Assembly: GCF_039555335.1 (NCBI RefSeq) | Contig: NC_092629.1 | Span: 27,862,775-27,926,774, forward strand | Source of the DNA: Amphiura filiformis | Lineage: Eukaryota > Echinodermata > Ophiuroidea > Amphilepidida > Amphiuridae | Length of the DNA stretch: 64,000 nt | Direction of reading: 5' to 3' | Part shown: positions 43,183 through 53,777 of the stretch, piece after piece | Position numbering within the stretch: the first letter of the stretch is position 1 | How the letters are laid out: each line of letters begins with the position of its first letter | Made by a program: the position numbers and the translations under genes | Notes under the pieces: model-generated | Databases searched by the model: none | What the model saw: only the letters and a program-made list of their open reading frames with translations | What the model was told of the DNA's origin: nothing

Positions 43183-43478
43183 TCTGAACTTGTTATTTTA
43201 TATTTCAGCATACTACTTTCTTTGATGAATGGACATGAGATTGTAATATTGTGATATTATCTCAAAATTAATATTCCAAGTTAATTTTACAGTGTATCTC
43301 CACACAATTAATTAAAAGAATCACACAAGGCAGCCTTTTGAGATATGAGATTATGTTATATGGCCGACGACGTGTTTGACATGTGTATCTATATCCATTG
43401 ATTGGTCCAGCCAATAACAGCTTAAACTTGTCAGTTGGAACTTTCTTTTTTCATGTTCTTATATCTTTTCTCTTTCAG

Positions 43479-43595
43479 CTCAAAGCTCTAGGCTATCCAG
43501 AAGAGTTAGTAATACAACAAGCATATTTCGCATGTGAAAAGAATGAGAATCTGGCGGCTAATTTTCTGTTAACACAAGACCCAGACGACCAGTAG
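43479..43595 (+). CDS. RAD23: RAD23 last coding exon (C-terminal UBA domain)
   Basis: The strong acceptor 'tcttttctctttcag|ctcaaa' opens a 38-codon exon ending at TAG 43593-43595. It reads [31 protein letters not shown], the C-terminal ubiquitin-associated domain (UBA2) of RAD23A/B. RAD23 partners XPC in nucleotide excision repair and carries ubiquitylated proteins to the proteasome; UBA2 also protects it from degradation. One oddity is a doubled CAA codon (V-I-Q-Q-A against V-I-Q-A in vertebrates), which adds a residue in the helix 1-2 region. Upstream exons (UBL, UBA1, XPC-binding) were not found in the 36-43 kb interval. Confidence 0.88.
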   Translation, partial: LKALGYPEELVIQQAYFACEKNENLAANFLLTQDPDDQ

Positions 43596-43876
43596 CATTA
43601 GAACAACATGATAGTATTTGAACCAACCCTGTACTACAGCGAGCAAGAAACCTCTCCTATCCTTATATGTATGCTAGGGGCATCTACACTATTTTGCAAA
43701 GACCTATCGCACTGGCCGACTGATCTTGTAAAAGCACGCCTGCGATGCTACGCAGATTGATCGGCGAATGAGGTGCCGATGTGATTCAATTAGCTAATCA
43801 GAACCCGACTTTGTGTTAACGCCATAAAGCACGCCAAATTGGGCAGTGCGAAAGATCTTTGTAAAATGCTGTAACC
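43596..43876 (+). other. RAD23 3' UTR / downstream flank
   Basis: Non-coding sequence after the stop. No consensus AATAAA was noted before the MITE at 43877. Confidence 0.4.
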
Positions 43877-44072
43877 ACAGGGACTGCCATTTGCAGGGAA
43901 GCATTAAATAGCTCTTCTGGAGCCTTTAAGGAGAGCTGTAGAGCATTTACAATAGAATGTAAGGAGAGTGGTTAACCAAGGAGAGCTAAAAATCACTCTC
44001 CTATATCAGATTTATGGAGAGCAGTAGTGGAGAGCAATTGCTCTCGCTCTCCTCAAAAGGCAGTCCCTGTAA
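43877..44072. repeat. MITE with 'cagggactgcc' inverted ends
   Basis: 'cacagggactgccatttgc' (43877) and 'aaaaggcagtccctgt' (44055-44070) are inverted. The interior has repeated 'ggagag' phrases (for example 'aaggagagctgtagagc', 'ctctcctatatcag', 'gagagcaattgctctcgctct'). Confidence 0.7.
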
Positions 44073-45704
44073 CCTGCCGCTCTTGGCCCACTTTGGACAT
44101 CTGCTAAGAGTTTGTAGGTGGCAAAGTCCTTGTAAAAAGTAGAACATGTACAACATTTCGGTTGATTTGAAAATGGAATTTGCGAGTTGCACATTATTCC
44201 ATTTATTACATTGCCCCCATAGGCTACATTTCTGTCTGTACACAGACAAAAAATACAAATTGGACAATGTCTTTGTCAAACAACCAAATCTGCAAGAAAG
44301 TTATGCAGATGAACATTATGTAGTCCTAGGTTTATGATGGTATAAAAAACTTTTTTTGATTAAGTGGGGGATGAGGCTGTGGATCACGAAGTTTTCCTTT
44401 AAGGTGAAAACAATTTGCTCCTTATTCCAGAATAATACAGAAATAATTTTTTGAATGAAAAATATGATCTTGTTTTCATTTTAAAGGTTCATGATATCAA
44501 ATCCAGTAGTAAAAGATGGTATATTTACTCACATTTTCATAGACGTTTCTATGGTTATCTTGATAATGATCTTGCTAAACACAATATACTTCTATTGTGC
44601 TTGTACTACATATATATGCTACATATGTACCAAGTCTCAGCTGGATAGTCCTTATAGTTTATACTTGGCACATTAACTTTGCATAATTGGGCGTATGTAA
44701 TTTACATCCTTGCTTTCAGTTTTCCACTACGCTAACTCCGGCCTAATTGGAGTTAGCCGAGCCAAACGCCGCCAATTGCAACAAAGTGGGCAATTACGAA
44801 AAATGTGATAATTGTGGGAAAAAAATTATCTTTGAAGACACAGTCAGGTTTCTTGCACCCCGAGGTAGCCATGGCAAACCACAATTAGAAGAATTCCTTG
44901 ACCTGTGGCAATATTTGACAGTAGTAGATTAGAGTAATAGGCTTATCCCATCATACTTTGCGGTACCATAATCAGGGGTAAATGATTTGTGCGAAAAAAA
45001 TAGCCAATTGCGCTGAAAAACATAGCAAATTGCGCAGAAATGCGCGAAAAAAACAGCCAATTGCTGCAGAACTTTTGCACATAAAACACACATATAAGAC
45101 ACATGAAAAAACAACAACCATTGTTATATCTAAATCACACAATTTGTGGCAAGTTTTGATCATTGTAAACGTTTTGGTGGCCATTTTGAAAAGTGCCCTC
45201 TATCTGGATAAAAAACACTTTCAAATCATATTCCCAGTGATTTGGTCACAGAATGCATGATCGGATACTCTTCAGCTGCTGTGGGTTAGGACGTGGAAAA
45301 TAAATTGATTGTTTGGTTAGGGTTCATTGACTGTCCGCAGCTCAGACCCCCCTTGAGGTCAAAACAAGGCTCTTACATTTAAAATGGAGATATTTTTAAT
45401 GTGAAACGTGAAATATCTGTATCCCCTGTAAAACCCTTAAAGAGATTTTAACCTCCATGACAAGGCGAAAGTTCACAAGTCTGCATTAAACTAGCTTGAC
45501 ATTTGATTTCTAATAATTTTTGTGTAATGGGTGTATTCTTAATACCCAGGGTCTAAAAGACCATGCTCCATATTAATACACAGGCTTAGTTGAACTTTGT
45601 ATGTGGTCATTGTAATGCGAGAGGTCAGAGTTCAAAATGTTCCCATTTGGTTTTTTCTATTATAATACTAAAATGAGCTCGGTGTTTTGTTTGCATCATA
45701 AAAT
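44073..45704. other. Gene-free stretch
   Basis: AT-rich. A patch at about 44990-45065 has tandem-like 'aatagccaattgcgctgaaaaa', 'catagcaaattgcgcagaaa' and 'acagccaattgctgcagaa' phrases. No exon was recognised. Confidence 0.4.
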
Positions 45705-45950
45705 GATACAGTAAATGTGTAAATTCATTTGCTGTTAAGATATAGCGTGAAATTTTTGCAGGGGTTAATTTTTGCACTTTTCTTGGTTGAACAGGCAGCC
45801 GCAAATTTTAAACACCGCAAAAATATTTATTACACACTGGTACTGAATGTGAATAAATTTGGAAATCACAAAAAATTAATCCAGCGAAAATATCCCACTT
45901 TACACACAAGACAAATTTTTAACGCCGCAAAAATATCTGGGTTTAGCTAG
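45705..45950. repeat. AT-rich 'ccgcaaaaat' repeat element
   Basis: Contains 'acagtaaatgtgtaaattca', 'ttttgcaggggttaatttttgc', 'ccgcaaaaatatttattac' and 'ccgcaaaaatatctggg'. The style matches 'actgtaaaagt...tttcgc' hairpin MITEs such as 59252-59463. Confidence 0.4.
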
Positions 45951-45959
45951 AAGAGATTA

Positions 45960-46924
45960 GACCCATACAGGGAGTGTGAATTTCAAATGGAATCACCCAT
46001 TCAGTGCCGTCTGCTCCAAATTGGGCTAGTCCAGTTGAAATCCATACACCCCCTATGGAAGACATGACCTTAATCTCCCACACAGGGGTTGTAGACTATA
46101 AATGGAGTAACCCATTCAGGTTACCCCAAATGAAATTCACACCCGCTGTGTGGAAGATTAAGGTCATGTCTTGGAGGGGTCCATCTTTTGGTCTAATCTG
46201 TTTGGTTTTATAACCACACATTGAGCTATTCCAGTTGAAATCCACACACTGTATGGAAGACGTGTCCTTAATCTCCCACACATGGGGTTTTGAATTTCAA
46301 ATGGGGTTGCCCAAATTGGTTGACTCTATTTGAAATCTACAGTACACCCCTTGTGTAGGAGCTGTCTTCCCTAGTAAAAAATGCAGTATACATAAATTAA
46401 AAACATTTCTCAATCTCTTGGCTCTCAAAATAAAGTTGAACTGCCTTTTCACTTGCAAATTAGTTTTTGTAATACAAAGTACCCACTGGTAATCAATATA
46501 AGCAGATACAGTAATTTTAGGTAGAAAGGCAGAGGGAAGCTTGCAGCATGGTTCAAGTCCATTTCATTCCAGTTGAAATCCATGCACCCCCTGTGGAAGA
46601 CATGACCTTAATCTTCCACACATGTGAATTTCAAAAAAGGTTACTTAAATGAGTGACTCCGTTTTGGATTCACACTTCCTGTGTAGGAGATTAAGTTCAT
46701 ATCTTCTACAGGGGGTGTATGGATGTCAACTCGAAAAGCCTAATTAAGGTGCTTCTTTTGAACCGATGATGTTTTTTGTAAAAAGTCCTGAAAAATTGTC
46801 GAACAATTCAATACAATGAATACTGTAGGGTAAATTCTGAAGAAAAGGGATATATGACAATACTGCAATAACAGTGGGATATTCCAGTTGAAAGCCACAC
46901 TACCCCTGTGGAAGATTATGGAAA
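45960..46924. repeat. Cluster of 'ttccagttgaaatccacac' inverted repeats (left half)
   Basis: Recurrent phrases in both orientations: 'tccagttgaaatccatacacccc', 'tatggaagacatgacctta', 'gtgtgaatttcaaatgga', 'ggagattaagttcat'. Occurrences lie at about 45970-46330, 46560-46735 and 46880-46924, and continue right of the mariner-type insertion at 47931-48130. Several overlapping MITE copies or a tandemly grown one. It is non-coding. Confidence 0.7.
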
Positions 46925-46926
46925 TA

Positions 46927-47928
46927 CAGGGTGTCCCCAAAAAAAGAGGCCCCACATTGCGCCCTCTTTTTCTCCTATTTCTGAAAAGTTGATCAAATAT
47001 ATTTTGGTATGTAAAGAAACCTTCAATCGTTAGCTTTAATAAACCAAAACAATTATTTCTATCGGCTCATAACTTTTGAAGATATGTCCTTTTAAAGAAA
47101 TGTATCCGTTTTTCACTCTGTCCACGGAGGAGGTTTGGCTACTTCAAAGATTGGAAAGTGCATATACCATGCATGAATATAAAACATTCCTCGATGATAA
47201 CTTTATAAAAATAACAACTTTATTTAAGGGAATGGGCTTTACCGGTGGGCTTATGGGTTATGGATTTTGTTAAGTGTCATTAATTTGGGCGAAATTGATG
47301 TGGGATGGGACTTCTTTTGCTATACTTGCAATTACTTATGTTTTTCTCGTTTCTTGCTTTCTTTTTATTGTCAACAGAAGTCATTTCTCTTTTTGGAATA
47401 AAAGGTAGCCCTGAAAATGGCTGTTTAGTTTGTCTTTTGTTCTTTTGAAGTGAGTTTACTGTGCTGCTCTGCCCTCTACCTGGTTGCCTCCGTGACGAAT
47501 ACAGGTTTCAGCCCTAGTTCTCATTGCATTAATTGCGTTGCGTACCATCCTTAAGGCCTTTTGCGCCGGATACTTGCAAATTCAGCAGTAATATGGGGTT
47601 GCGAAGATGTTTGAAGCTAGCTGGTGATCCTCGCTTATAGTGAATGCTTTCCCAAGACTAATGCTATTATCTATCCATGTCATTAAGCGTGTGTTTCGTT
47701 TAAATCTTTGATGCAGCCAAACCTCATCCGTGGACAGAGTGAAAAACGGGTACGTTTCTTAAAGAGGGCATATCTTCAAAAATTGTGAGTCGATTGAAAG
47801 AATTGTTTTGGTTTATTAAAGCTAACGATTTAGGGTTTCTTTACATACCAAAATAGATTTGATCAACGTTTCAGAAATAGGAGAAAAAGAGGGCGCAATG
47901 TGGGGCCTCTTTTTTTTGGGACACCCTG
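46927..47928 (-). mobile_element. Mariner/IS630-type element, long TIRs, decayed
   Basis: Inserted at TA (46925-46926 and 47929-47930). The ends are 'cagggtgtcccc' and 'gggacaccctg'. Inverted arms of about 220 bp pair through 'gaggccccacattgcgccctc', 'tttggtatgtaaagaaacc', 'aaccaaaacaatt' and 'cactctgtccacgga'. TA targeting and CAGGGTGTCCC ends are typical of Tc1/mariner relatives. The centre retains only a short transposase-like C-terminus. Non-autonomous. Confidence 0.8.
47456..47573 (-). pseudogene. Transposase C-terminal remnant (tentative)
   Basis: A minus-strand frame inside the mariner-type element reads Y-P-A-Q-K-A-L-R-M-V-R-N-A-I-N-A-M-R-T-R-A-E and C-I-R-H-G-G-N-Q-V-E-G, ending at TAA (47456-47458). 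The 'R-A-x-x-C-I-x-x-x-G-G-x-x-E' ending resembles the last residues of Tc1/mariner-like transposases. Only about 38 codons survive; upstream is a stop and unrelated arm sequence. Confidence 0.45.
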
Positions 47929-47930
47929 TA

Positions 47931-48130
47931 TCTTCCACAGAGGGAGTATGTTTTTTTCATTTTGAAACTTGTACTCCTCCTGTATTATGGCTTTACCTAT
48001 ATCTTCCACAACTGGAGTGAGTATTTCAAATTTAAGTTAACCAATTATCTTTTCTATTTGAAACTCATGTTCCCTCTGTGAAATACTATAGCTAAATTTT
48101 CCACAGGGGTAGTGTGGATTTTAAATGGAA
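47931..48130. repeat. Right half of 'ttccacag' repeat cluster
   Basis: 'tcttccacagagggagtatg', 'ctttacctatatcttccac' and 'ttttccacaggggtagtgtgg' continue the 45960-46924 cluster interrupted by the mariner-type insertion. Confidence 0.65.
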
Positions 48131-49377
48131 TAGCCCAATGTTGATATCTTGTTCAAAGATCAAGGAGTTAAAAATAGTATTGGTATCGAGAAAGATTATA
48201 TCATTTAAGATTCCTTATCAAGACTTTAGCTTTGCTCTTCATGCAGCTTAATTAAAGTTTATTAAAATTAATTAGTACAAAAATTATGGAAATAGCATGC
48301 TAAAAGTGAAGATTACAGTATCTACATGCTACTGTGTAAACTTGAAGTGTGCATCCCTTTTTTTTAACTCCTTGATATTGAAGTGTGCATTCCTTTTTTT
48401 GAACTCCTTGATCTTGAAGTAAATTAAATACTTGTATTATTTCATGGGAGTGTTCCATAGCTACTTGTAAATGCACTTGTATTCTGATACAAATTGGGCA
48501 ACAAATATGCGGAGTAACAGAGTTCATGTTTTGTAAAATGATTAGTTTTATTAAAAATGCTGATACTTTTCAAAAGTTGTTATTTCAACAACAAGAGAGA
48601 GAGAGAGAGAGAGGTAACAGTAACACTACAATTGACCTTATCAATAAATCCCATAAGCCTTTGCTGGTAGATCTGTGAATGTTGTCACGCCGATGCGCGC
48701 ATCGTTACTACGCACTTCACAACTTTCAAATGTGCAGTAATGCTATTCGCTATAAAACGATGTGCACATCGGCGTGACGTCAAATGATGACATCTCAAGT
48801 CTACCCCAAGTTAGGCTTGACCAAAAAGGTCAATAGCATGTTGTTATTTGGGGAAAAATATTCTGTCAAGTTTTAGGGTGGGTAAAAGTGGTACGGTAAT
48901 CCAAGTCTAACAGCATATCTGAAAATTTAAGACCTGTGAGTGCATTGGTTGTATTACAAAGTAGCCTGTGCCGTGGTAAAATAATTGTTTGGGTAGGGTT
49001 TCCTGACTGACCGTATCTCGGGACTCCAGACCCAAAAAAATGTTGAGCCTTTTGGAAGCAAAGGATGCATATAAATCTGCAATGTAGCAGCTAACCAAGC
49101 CTCCGCATCGCTCATGGATTGGCTGTTTGTTGGCATTTTTCTAGAAATAACTTCCTAACAGCATGATTTTGTCAATTAATGGTGCTTTAACGGTGTCCGA
49201 GACAGATGGATATTTTCAGCTTCATCTTTTGCGACTGATCGACCCTACTTTTTGAGTGGTGTGCAACCGTAACCAAACAACTGTTTTTCCACTGCCGTTT
49301 GAAATAAACTAGTGTGATATAATCTGCATTTAGGTCCATATACTATGAGAAGTTATTCATATGTATTTAAATATAAT
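48131..49377. other. Gene-free stretch
   Basis: (GA)n microsatellite at about 48594-48613. Direct repeat 'cttgaagtgtgcatccctttttttaactcc' (48341 and 48379). Inverted 'cgccgatgcgcgcatcg' / 'cgatgtgcacatcggcgtgacg' (48690 and 48758), a probable hairpin element. No gene was recognised. Confidence 0.45.
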
Positions 49378-49770
49378 GAACTAGTGGTGGAGACTTGGTG
49401 CCCCCAATCTGAAGACTCGCGCTACTGTTCTGTAAATGAACCATAGTCATGTGTATTATAATGAACCAGTGGTGTAGCGTCACTCATGCATGGGGGCACG
49501 GGGAGGCTTGGTGCCCCCAATCCGATGACTCTTGCTACGCTTCTGTAAATGAACCATATTCAAGTGTATTATAATGAACCAGTGGGGTAGCATCACTCAT
49601 TGGGGATTGGGGAGGCTCAGTGCCCCCAATCCGATGACTCTTGCTACGCTTCTGTAATGAACCATATTCAAGTGTATTATAATGAACTAGTGGGGTAGCA
49701 TCACTGATGGGGGCACGGGAGGCACGGTGCCCCCAATCTGATGACTCTTGCTACGCTTCTATAATGAACC
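49378..49770 (+). repeat. About 110-bp minisatellite, four units
   Basis: The marker 'ggtgcccccaatc' occurs at 49398, 49510, 49619 and 49726 (spacings 112, 109, 107). The unit includes 'tgactcttgctacgcttctgta' and 'aagtgtattataatgaac'. G-rich 'gggggcacggggagg' lies within the units. It is non-coding. Confidence 0.85.
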
Positions 49771-49925
49771 ATATGAATAAGAAAAAAGATCAATCACCTA
49801 AAACAGCATAAAATGTTCCAAAGTCAAAAACTTTCTTATAATTGATCTTAATAACTCTTTAATGTCATTTGCATTAATGTTCTTTATGTTACTTTGTGTT
49901 AATAAGGAGAAATAATAATATGCAT

Positions 49926-50288
49926 TAAGGGGGTACTACACCCCTGACCAATTTTGTGCCTATTTTTGCATTTTTCTCAAACATTATAGCACATTGGTGA
50001 CAAGTAAGATATGTATATTATAGGGGCAAGGACTACGACTACTGTACTGAAAATTCAGCAACTCAAAGCAAGTAGTTATTGATTTATTGATCAAATATTG
50101 GTTTTCCCTCATTTTTGACTGTAACTCCACAACTGTTGTCTGTGCTGAAATAAAATTTCCAGTGCAGTAGTTGCAGTCCTTGCCCCTATAATATACATAT
50201 CTTACTTGTCCCCAATGCGCTATAATTTTTCAGAAAAATGCAAAAATAGGCACAAAATTGGGCAGGGGTGTAGTACCCCCTTAAGGTG
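49926..50288. repeat. Hairpin MITE family E, copy 1 (TTAA-flanked)
   Basis: Ends 'ttaagggggtactacacccc' and 'ggggtgtagtacccccttaa'. Arms are about 130 bp, pairing through 'tttttgcatttttctcaaa' and 'atgtatattataggggcaagg'. The centre is about 90 bp and unpaired. Second copy at 52225-52578. Confidence 0.88.
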
Positions 50289-51084
50289 TTTATAGTCACT
50301 TTGTTTTGCTCATTCATTTATTCAGGTCTGGTATAGTATACTGCACACAAGTATTCGTATACATAAAACAAAAGCAATATCTTAAAGACACTCAACCTAA
50401 ATTACCAAATAAAGTAATTAATAGATAGATCATTTTGCTTTGCGTATTTTGATAAGCATTCGGCACGATTACATACCAATTGCAATGGAAAAAGAGAGCA
50501 TTATCAAAAGTCACAAAATTTGGGATTTTGGTATAATTTGGGAAAGTAAAGTTGTAATGTACCGAATGAGATGTCAAAATAAAATATAGCCGTTTTGTTT
50601 CGCTCACTCTTTTAACCAGTAATGTTTACACAAAAGCCCCAAATCAAGGATGAGTGCTATATAGTTACCAGTTAACACGTAGTTGAATGCGGATCCGTCC
50701 CCGCATACAACTCTTTGTGCAGCGGTGGACACTTTTAGGATTTAGCATAAAGCCGACTAGCTGTAAATACCTGTTTTGAGGGATATATCGATTGTTTCAG
50801 AACATGCAAGTACTAGTATTGCAAGACACTATTATCATTGCTTTGAACAAAAAAGGACCTGAACTCAATTTGCAAAATTTTACACTGGTCCACAGACACT
50901 TTATAGACTTTGAGACTCGCAATTACTAATGCATGCATAGATTGATGTTATAGTCAGCACTGAGTCCATCTTAATACCGACTTTGGTGACAAAAAGTGAT
51001 GGGCCATGCGTATCGTCGGTCCTGCAGTCATTTTTAGTAGCGAAAAGGGGGGGGGGGCATAGGCTGGCTGTGACTAGGACTTCA
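50289..51084. other. Gene-free stretch
   Basis: AT-rich with a G-run at about 51047-51056. No exon was recognised. Confidence 0.4.
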
Positions 51085-51935
51085 GTAGACAGCACCCACA
51101 GGTGTACCACCATGAGTTAGCTATCTGCAGTAGACAGCAGCCAGATGTGTACCACCGTGAGCTAGATGTCTTCAGTAGACAGCACACACATGTACCACCA
51201 TGAGCTAGCTATCTGCAGTAGACAGCACCCACGTGTGTATCACTATCATGAGCTAGCTGTCTTCAGAAGACAGCACACACATGTGTACAACCGTGAGCTG
51301 GCTGTCTTCAGTAGAAGACAGCACAGGCATGTGTATAACCATGAGCTACCTTCAGTATATAGACAGTACCCACATGTATGCCACCGAGATCTAGCTATCT
51401 TCAGTAGATAGCACCCCCATGTGTACCACCATGAGCTAGCCATCTTCAGTACTAGACGGCACCTGCATGTGTACCACCATGAATTGGCTATCTTCAGTAG
51501 ACCGCACACACACGTATACCACAGTGAATTATCTTCAGTAGACAGCACCCCACGAGCTAGCTATCTTCAGTAGACAGCACCTGCATGTGTACCACCATGA
51601 GTTAGCTACCTTCAGTAGACAGTACACAAGTGTACCACCATGCGCTGTCTTCAGCAGAAAGCACACACGGTGTCCCACCGTGAGCTAGCTATCTTCAGTA
51701 GATAGCACATGCATGTGTAACACCGTGAGCTATCTTCAGTAGACAGCACCCCCATGAACTAGTCATCTTCAGTAGACAGCACCCGCATGTGTACCACCGT
51801 GAGCTATCTTCAGCAGACAGCACACATGTGTACCACTGTGAGCTAGCTGTCTTCAGTAGGCAGCACACATGTGTACCACTGTGAGCTAGCTATCTTCAGT
51901 AGGCAGCACACACATACCACAATGAGCTAGCTTTC
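51085..51935 (+). repeat. Variable 45-60 bp minisatellite, about 16 units
   Basis: Repeats of 'gtgtaccaccatgagctagctatcttcagtagacagcac' type with length variation from deletions of the 'acatgtgtaccacc' or 'gctagct' parts. The array produces long artefactual frames in both orientations (tyrosine/histidine-rich). Internal order is irregular, suggesting repeated slippage or recombination. Confidence 0.9.
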
Positions 51936-52224
51936 CCAGTTTCTGTTTACGAAACCAAACATTTTTTTAAGAAAGCAGGTCTCACAATTAATTTTGTGTG
52001 TGGTCTAAGAGCCTGTTGAAATGTGCAATATCTGGCATTGGAGGTCAAACTGCCGCCTCCTCTGCCCACCCGTCATCCCCCTCCCCCTGTGGGATGCTGG
52101 CCGCTGTTATGTTTTAGATTCTAAACCTTGTTCGACCATTTTGTCAAAGTTTGCAACCCCCACCCTGGAAGTCAACAAAAACTAATAATTTTATTTTCTG
52201 GAATCAGCTTTCGTCTGGGACCCA

Positions 52225-52578
52225 CTAAGGGGGTACTACACACCTCAATAAATTTGTGTCTTATAAAAACTAATAACACACTGGTAACAAAAGTTATGTA
52301 TATTATAGGGGCAAGGAATCCAATCAATACACTGGAATTTCAGTGACCCAAGACAAGCGGTTCGCTATTTATGATAAGAAATTTAAGGTACCGCTAGGAT
52401 GTACTTCATTTCCAATCATATATACTGAATCGCTTGTCTTTGGTCACTGAAATTTCAGTGAAGTAATTGGATTCCTTGCCCCAATAATATACATAACTTT
52501 TGTTACCAGTGTGTTATTATTTTTGAGAAAAATGCAAAAATAGTCACAAATTTACCACAGGGTGTAGTACCCCTTAAT
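52225..52578. repeat. Hairpin MITE family E, copy 2
   Basis: Ends 'taagggggtactacacacc' and 'gggtgtagtaccccttaa'. Arms share 'atgtatattataggggcaagg' and 'tttttgagaaaaatgcaaaaatag' with copy 1, but the hairpin centre is different sequence ('tttcagtgacccaagacaagcg' mirrored by 'cgcttgtctttggtcactga'). Confidence 0.88.
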
Positions 52579-52879
52579 AGTAATTATAATCACACAATAA
52601 GAACACCTTCAACACAAAATATTGTACAAAGTAGACATTGTTGAGTTGGATACAGAATATTTATGGATTTATTTTCACCAATAATTTCTTTACAAAGATT
52701 TATTATAATATAATATTTATCTTTACAAAAATGTACCAAATGAGCCCAGAAATGGAAAGACAACTGTTTAAAGAAATCTTATTAGACAGACTCCCCTCAC
52801 ACACACAGACAGACACAGTGTAATAATAAACTAGAGGCAAATGGTGGTCATAGACCACAAACCTAGCTGGGGCATGTTG

Positions 52880-53600
52880 GTGTTGTGGAGGTATCTGACC
52901 CCTGCAAAATGTTCCAAAAATGTTCCCCTGTCATGAGGTTTGTTGTCACCGAGTTTTGAGTCCTGTACTCCTCACAGATGTCCAGAAAATGCAATTCTAA
53001 GATTTGACCCATGTCCTTTGACCAGACCCCTGCAAGATGTTCCATAATTCACCCCTGGTCATGAGTTGTCACTGAGTTTGAGCCCTGTACCTCTTACAGA
53101 TGTCCAGATAACGCAATTCTAAGATTTGGCCCCAGAATGATGTCTTTTGAGCTGACCCGTGCAAAATGTTCCAATATGTTCCCCAGGTCATGAGGTTGTC
53201 ACCGAGATTGAGCCCCGCACACCTTACAGATGTCCAGATATTGAAATTCGAAGATTTGACCCCAGCTGACCTTTGACCTGCTCCCTGCAAAATGTTCCAA
53301 CATGTTCCCCTGGTCATGAGGTTGTCGCCGAGATTGAGCGCCGTACCCTTACAGATGTCCAGATATTGAAATTCGAAGATTTGACCCCAGCTGACCTTTG
53401 ACCTGATCCATGCAAAATATTCCAAAATGTTACTCTTCTCATCAAGTTCATTGTCACTGAGTTTGAGCTCCGTACCCCTACATATTGCCAGAAAATGCAG
53501 CAATTCTAAGATTTGACATGACCCCTGCAAAATGTTCCCCTGGGTGTGAGGTTTGTTGTCACTGAGTTTGAGCCCCATAAATACCCCTTAGGGGCTATCA
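52880..53600 (+). repeat. About 120-bp tandem repeat, six diverged units
   Basis: Recurring order: 'acccctgcaaaatgttcc', 'catgaggttgtcaccgag', 'ttgagccc-gtac', 'ttacagatgtccagata', 'gcaattctaagatttgacc'. Six units with indels. It leaves a 169-codon minus-strand frame (53069-53578) that is a by-product of the repeat, without family resemblance. Confidence 0.85.
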
Positions 53601-53777
53601 TTTTCGTTGGAAGGAGGATCCCAAATATACAGGGGGTCATAAATTTTCGGAAAGAAAAATACGGGGTGGGCATAATACTTTTGATGACCAAAATGTAGGA
53701 GTCACAAGATGACCACAGATAGTGTGTTTATTTTATTCAAAACTAGCGGGAGCTAGTAGAGTAAACAGGAGCAGTTA

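Noticed and set aside
44747-44932. Cys-rich 61-codon plus-strand frame (C-x2-C-x4-C-x2-C pattern, N-C-N-K...K-C-D-N-C)
   Set aside because: A zinc-ribbon-like spacing was considered, but the frame has no splice context or family resemblance and lies in AT-rich repeat-like sequence.
51166-51548. Tyr/His/Val-rich frames on both strands
   Set aside because: By-products of the 51-kb minisatellite, open in both orientations because the unit lacks stops in those frames.
31965-51935. Common origin of the 32-kb and 51-kb minisatellites, which share 'agctatct' and 'agtaga-agca'
   Set aside because: The shared strings are short and their order and spacing differ. Not enough to claim homology.
53069-53578. 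A 169-codon minus-strand open frame
   Set aside because: It lies wholly inside the about 120-bp tandem repeat at 52880-53600. Repeated peptide phrases follow the DNA repeat and no family resemblance was seen.
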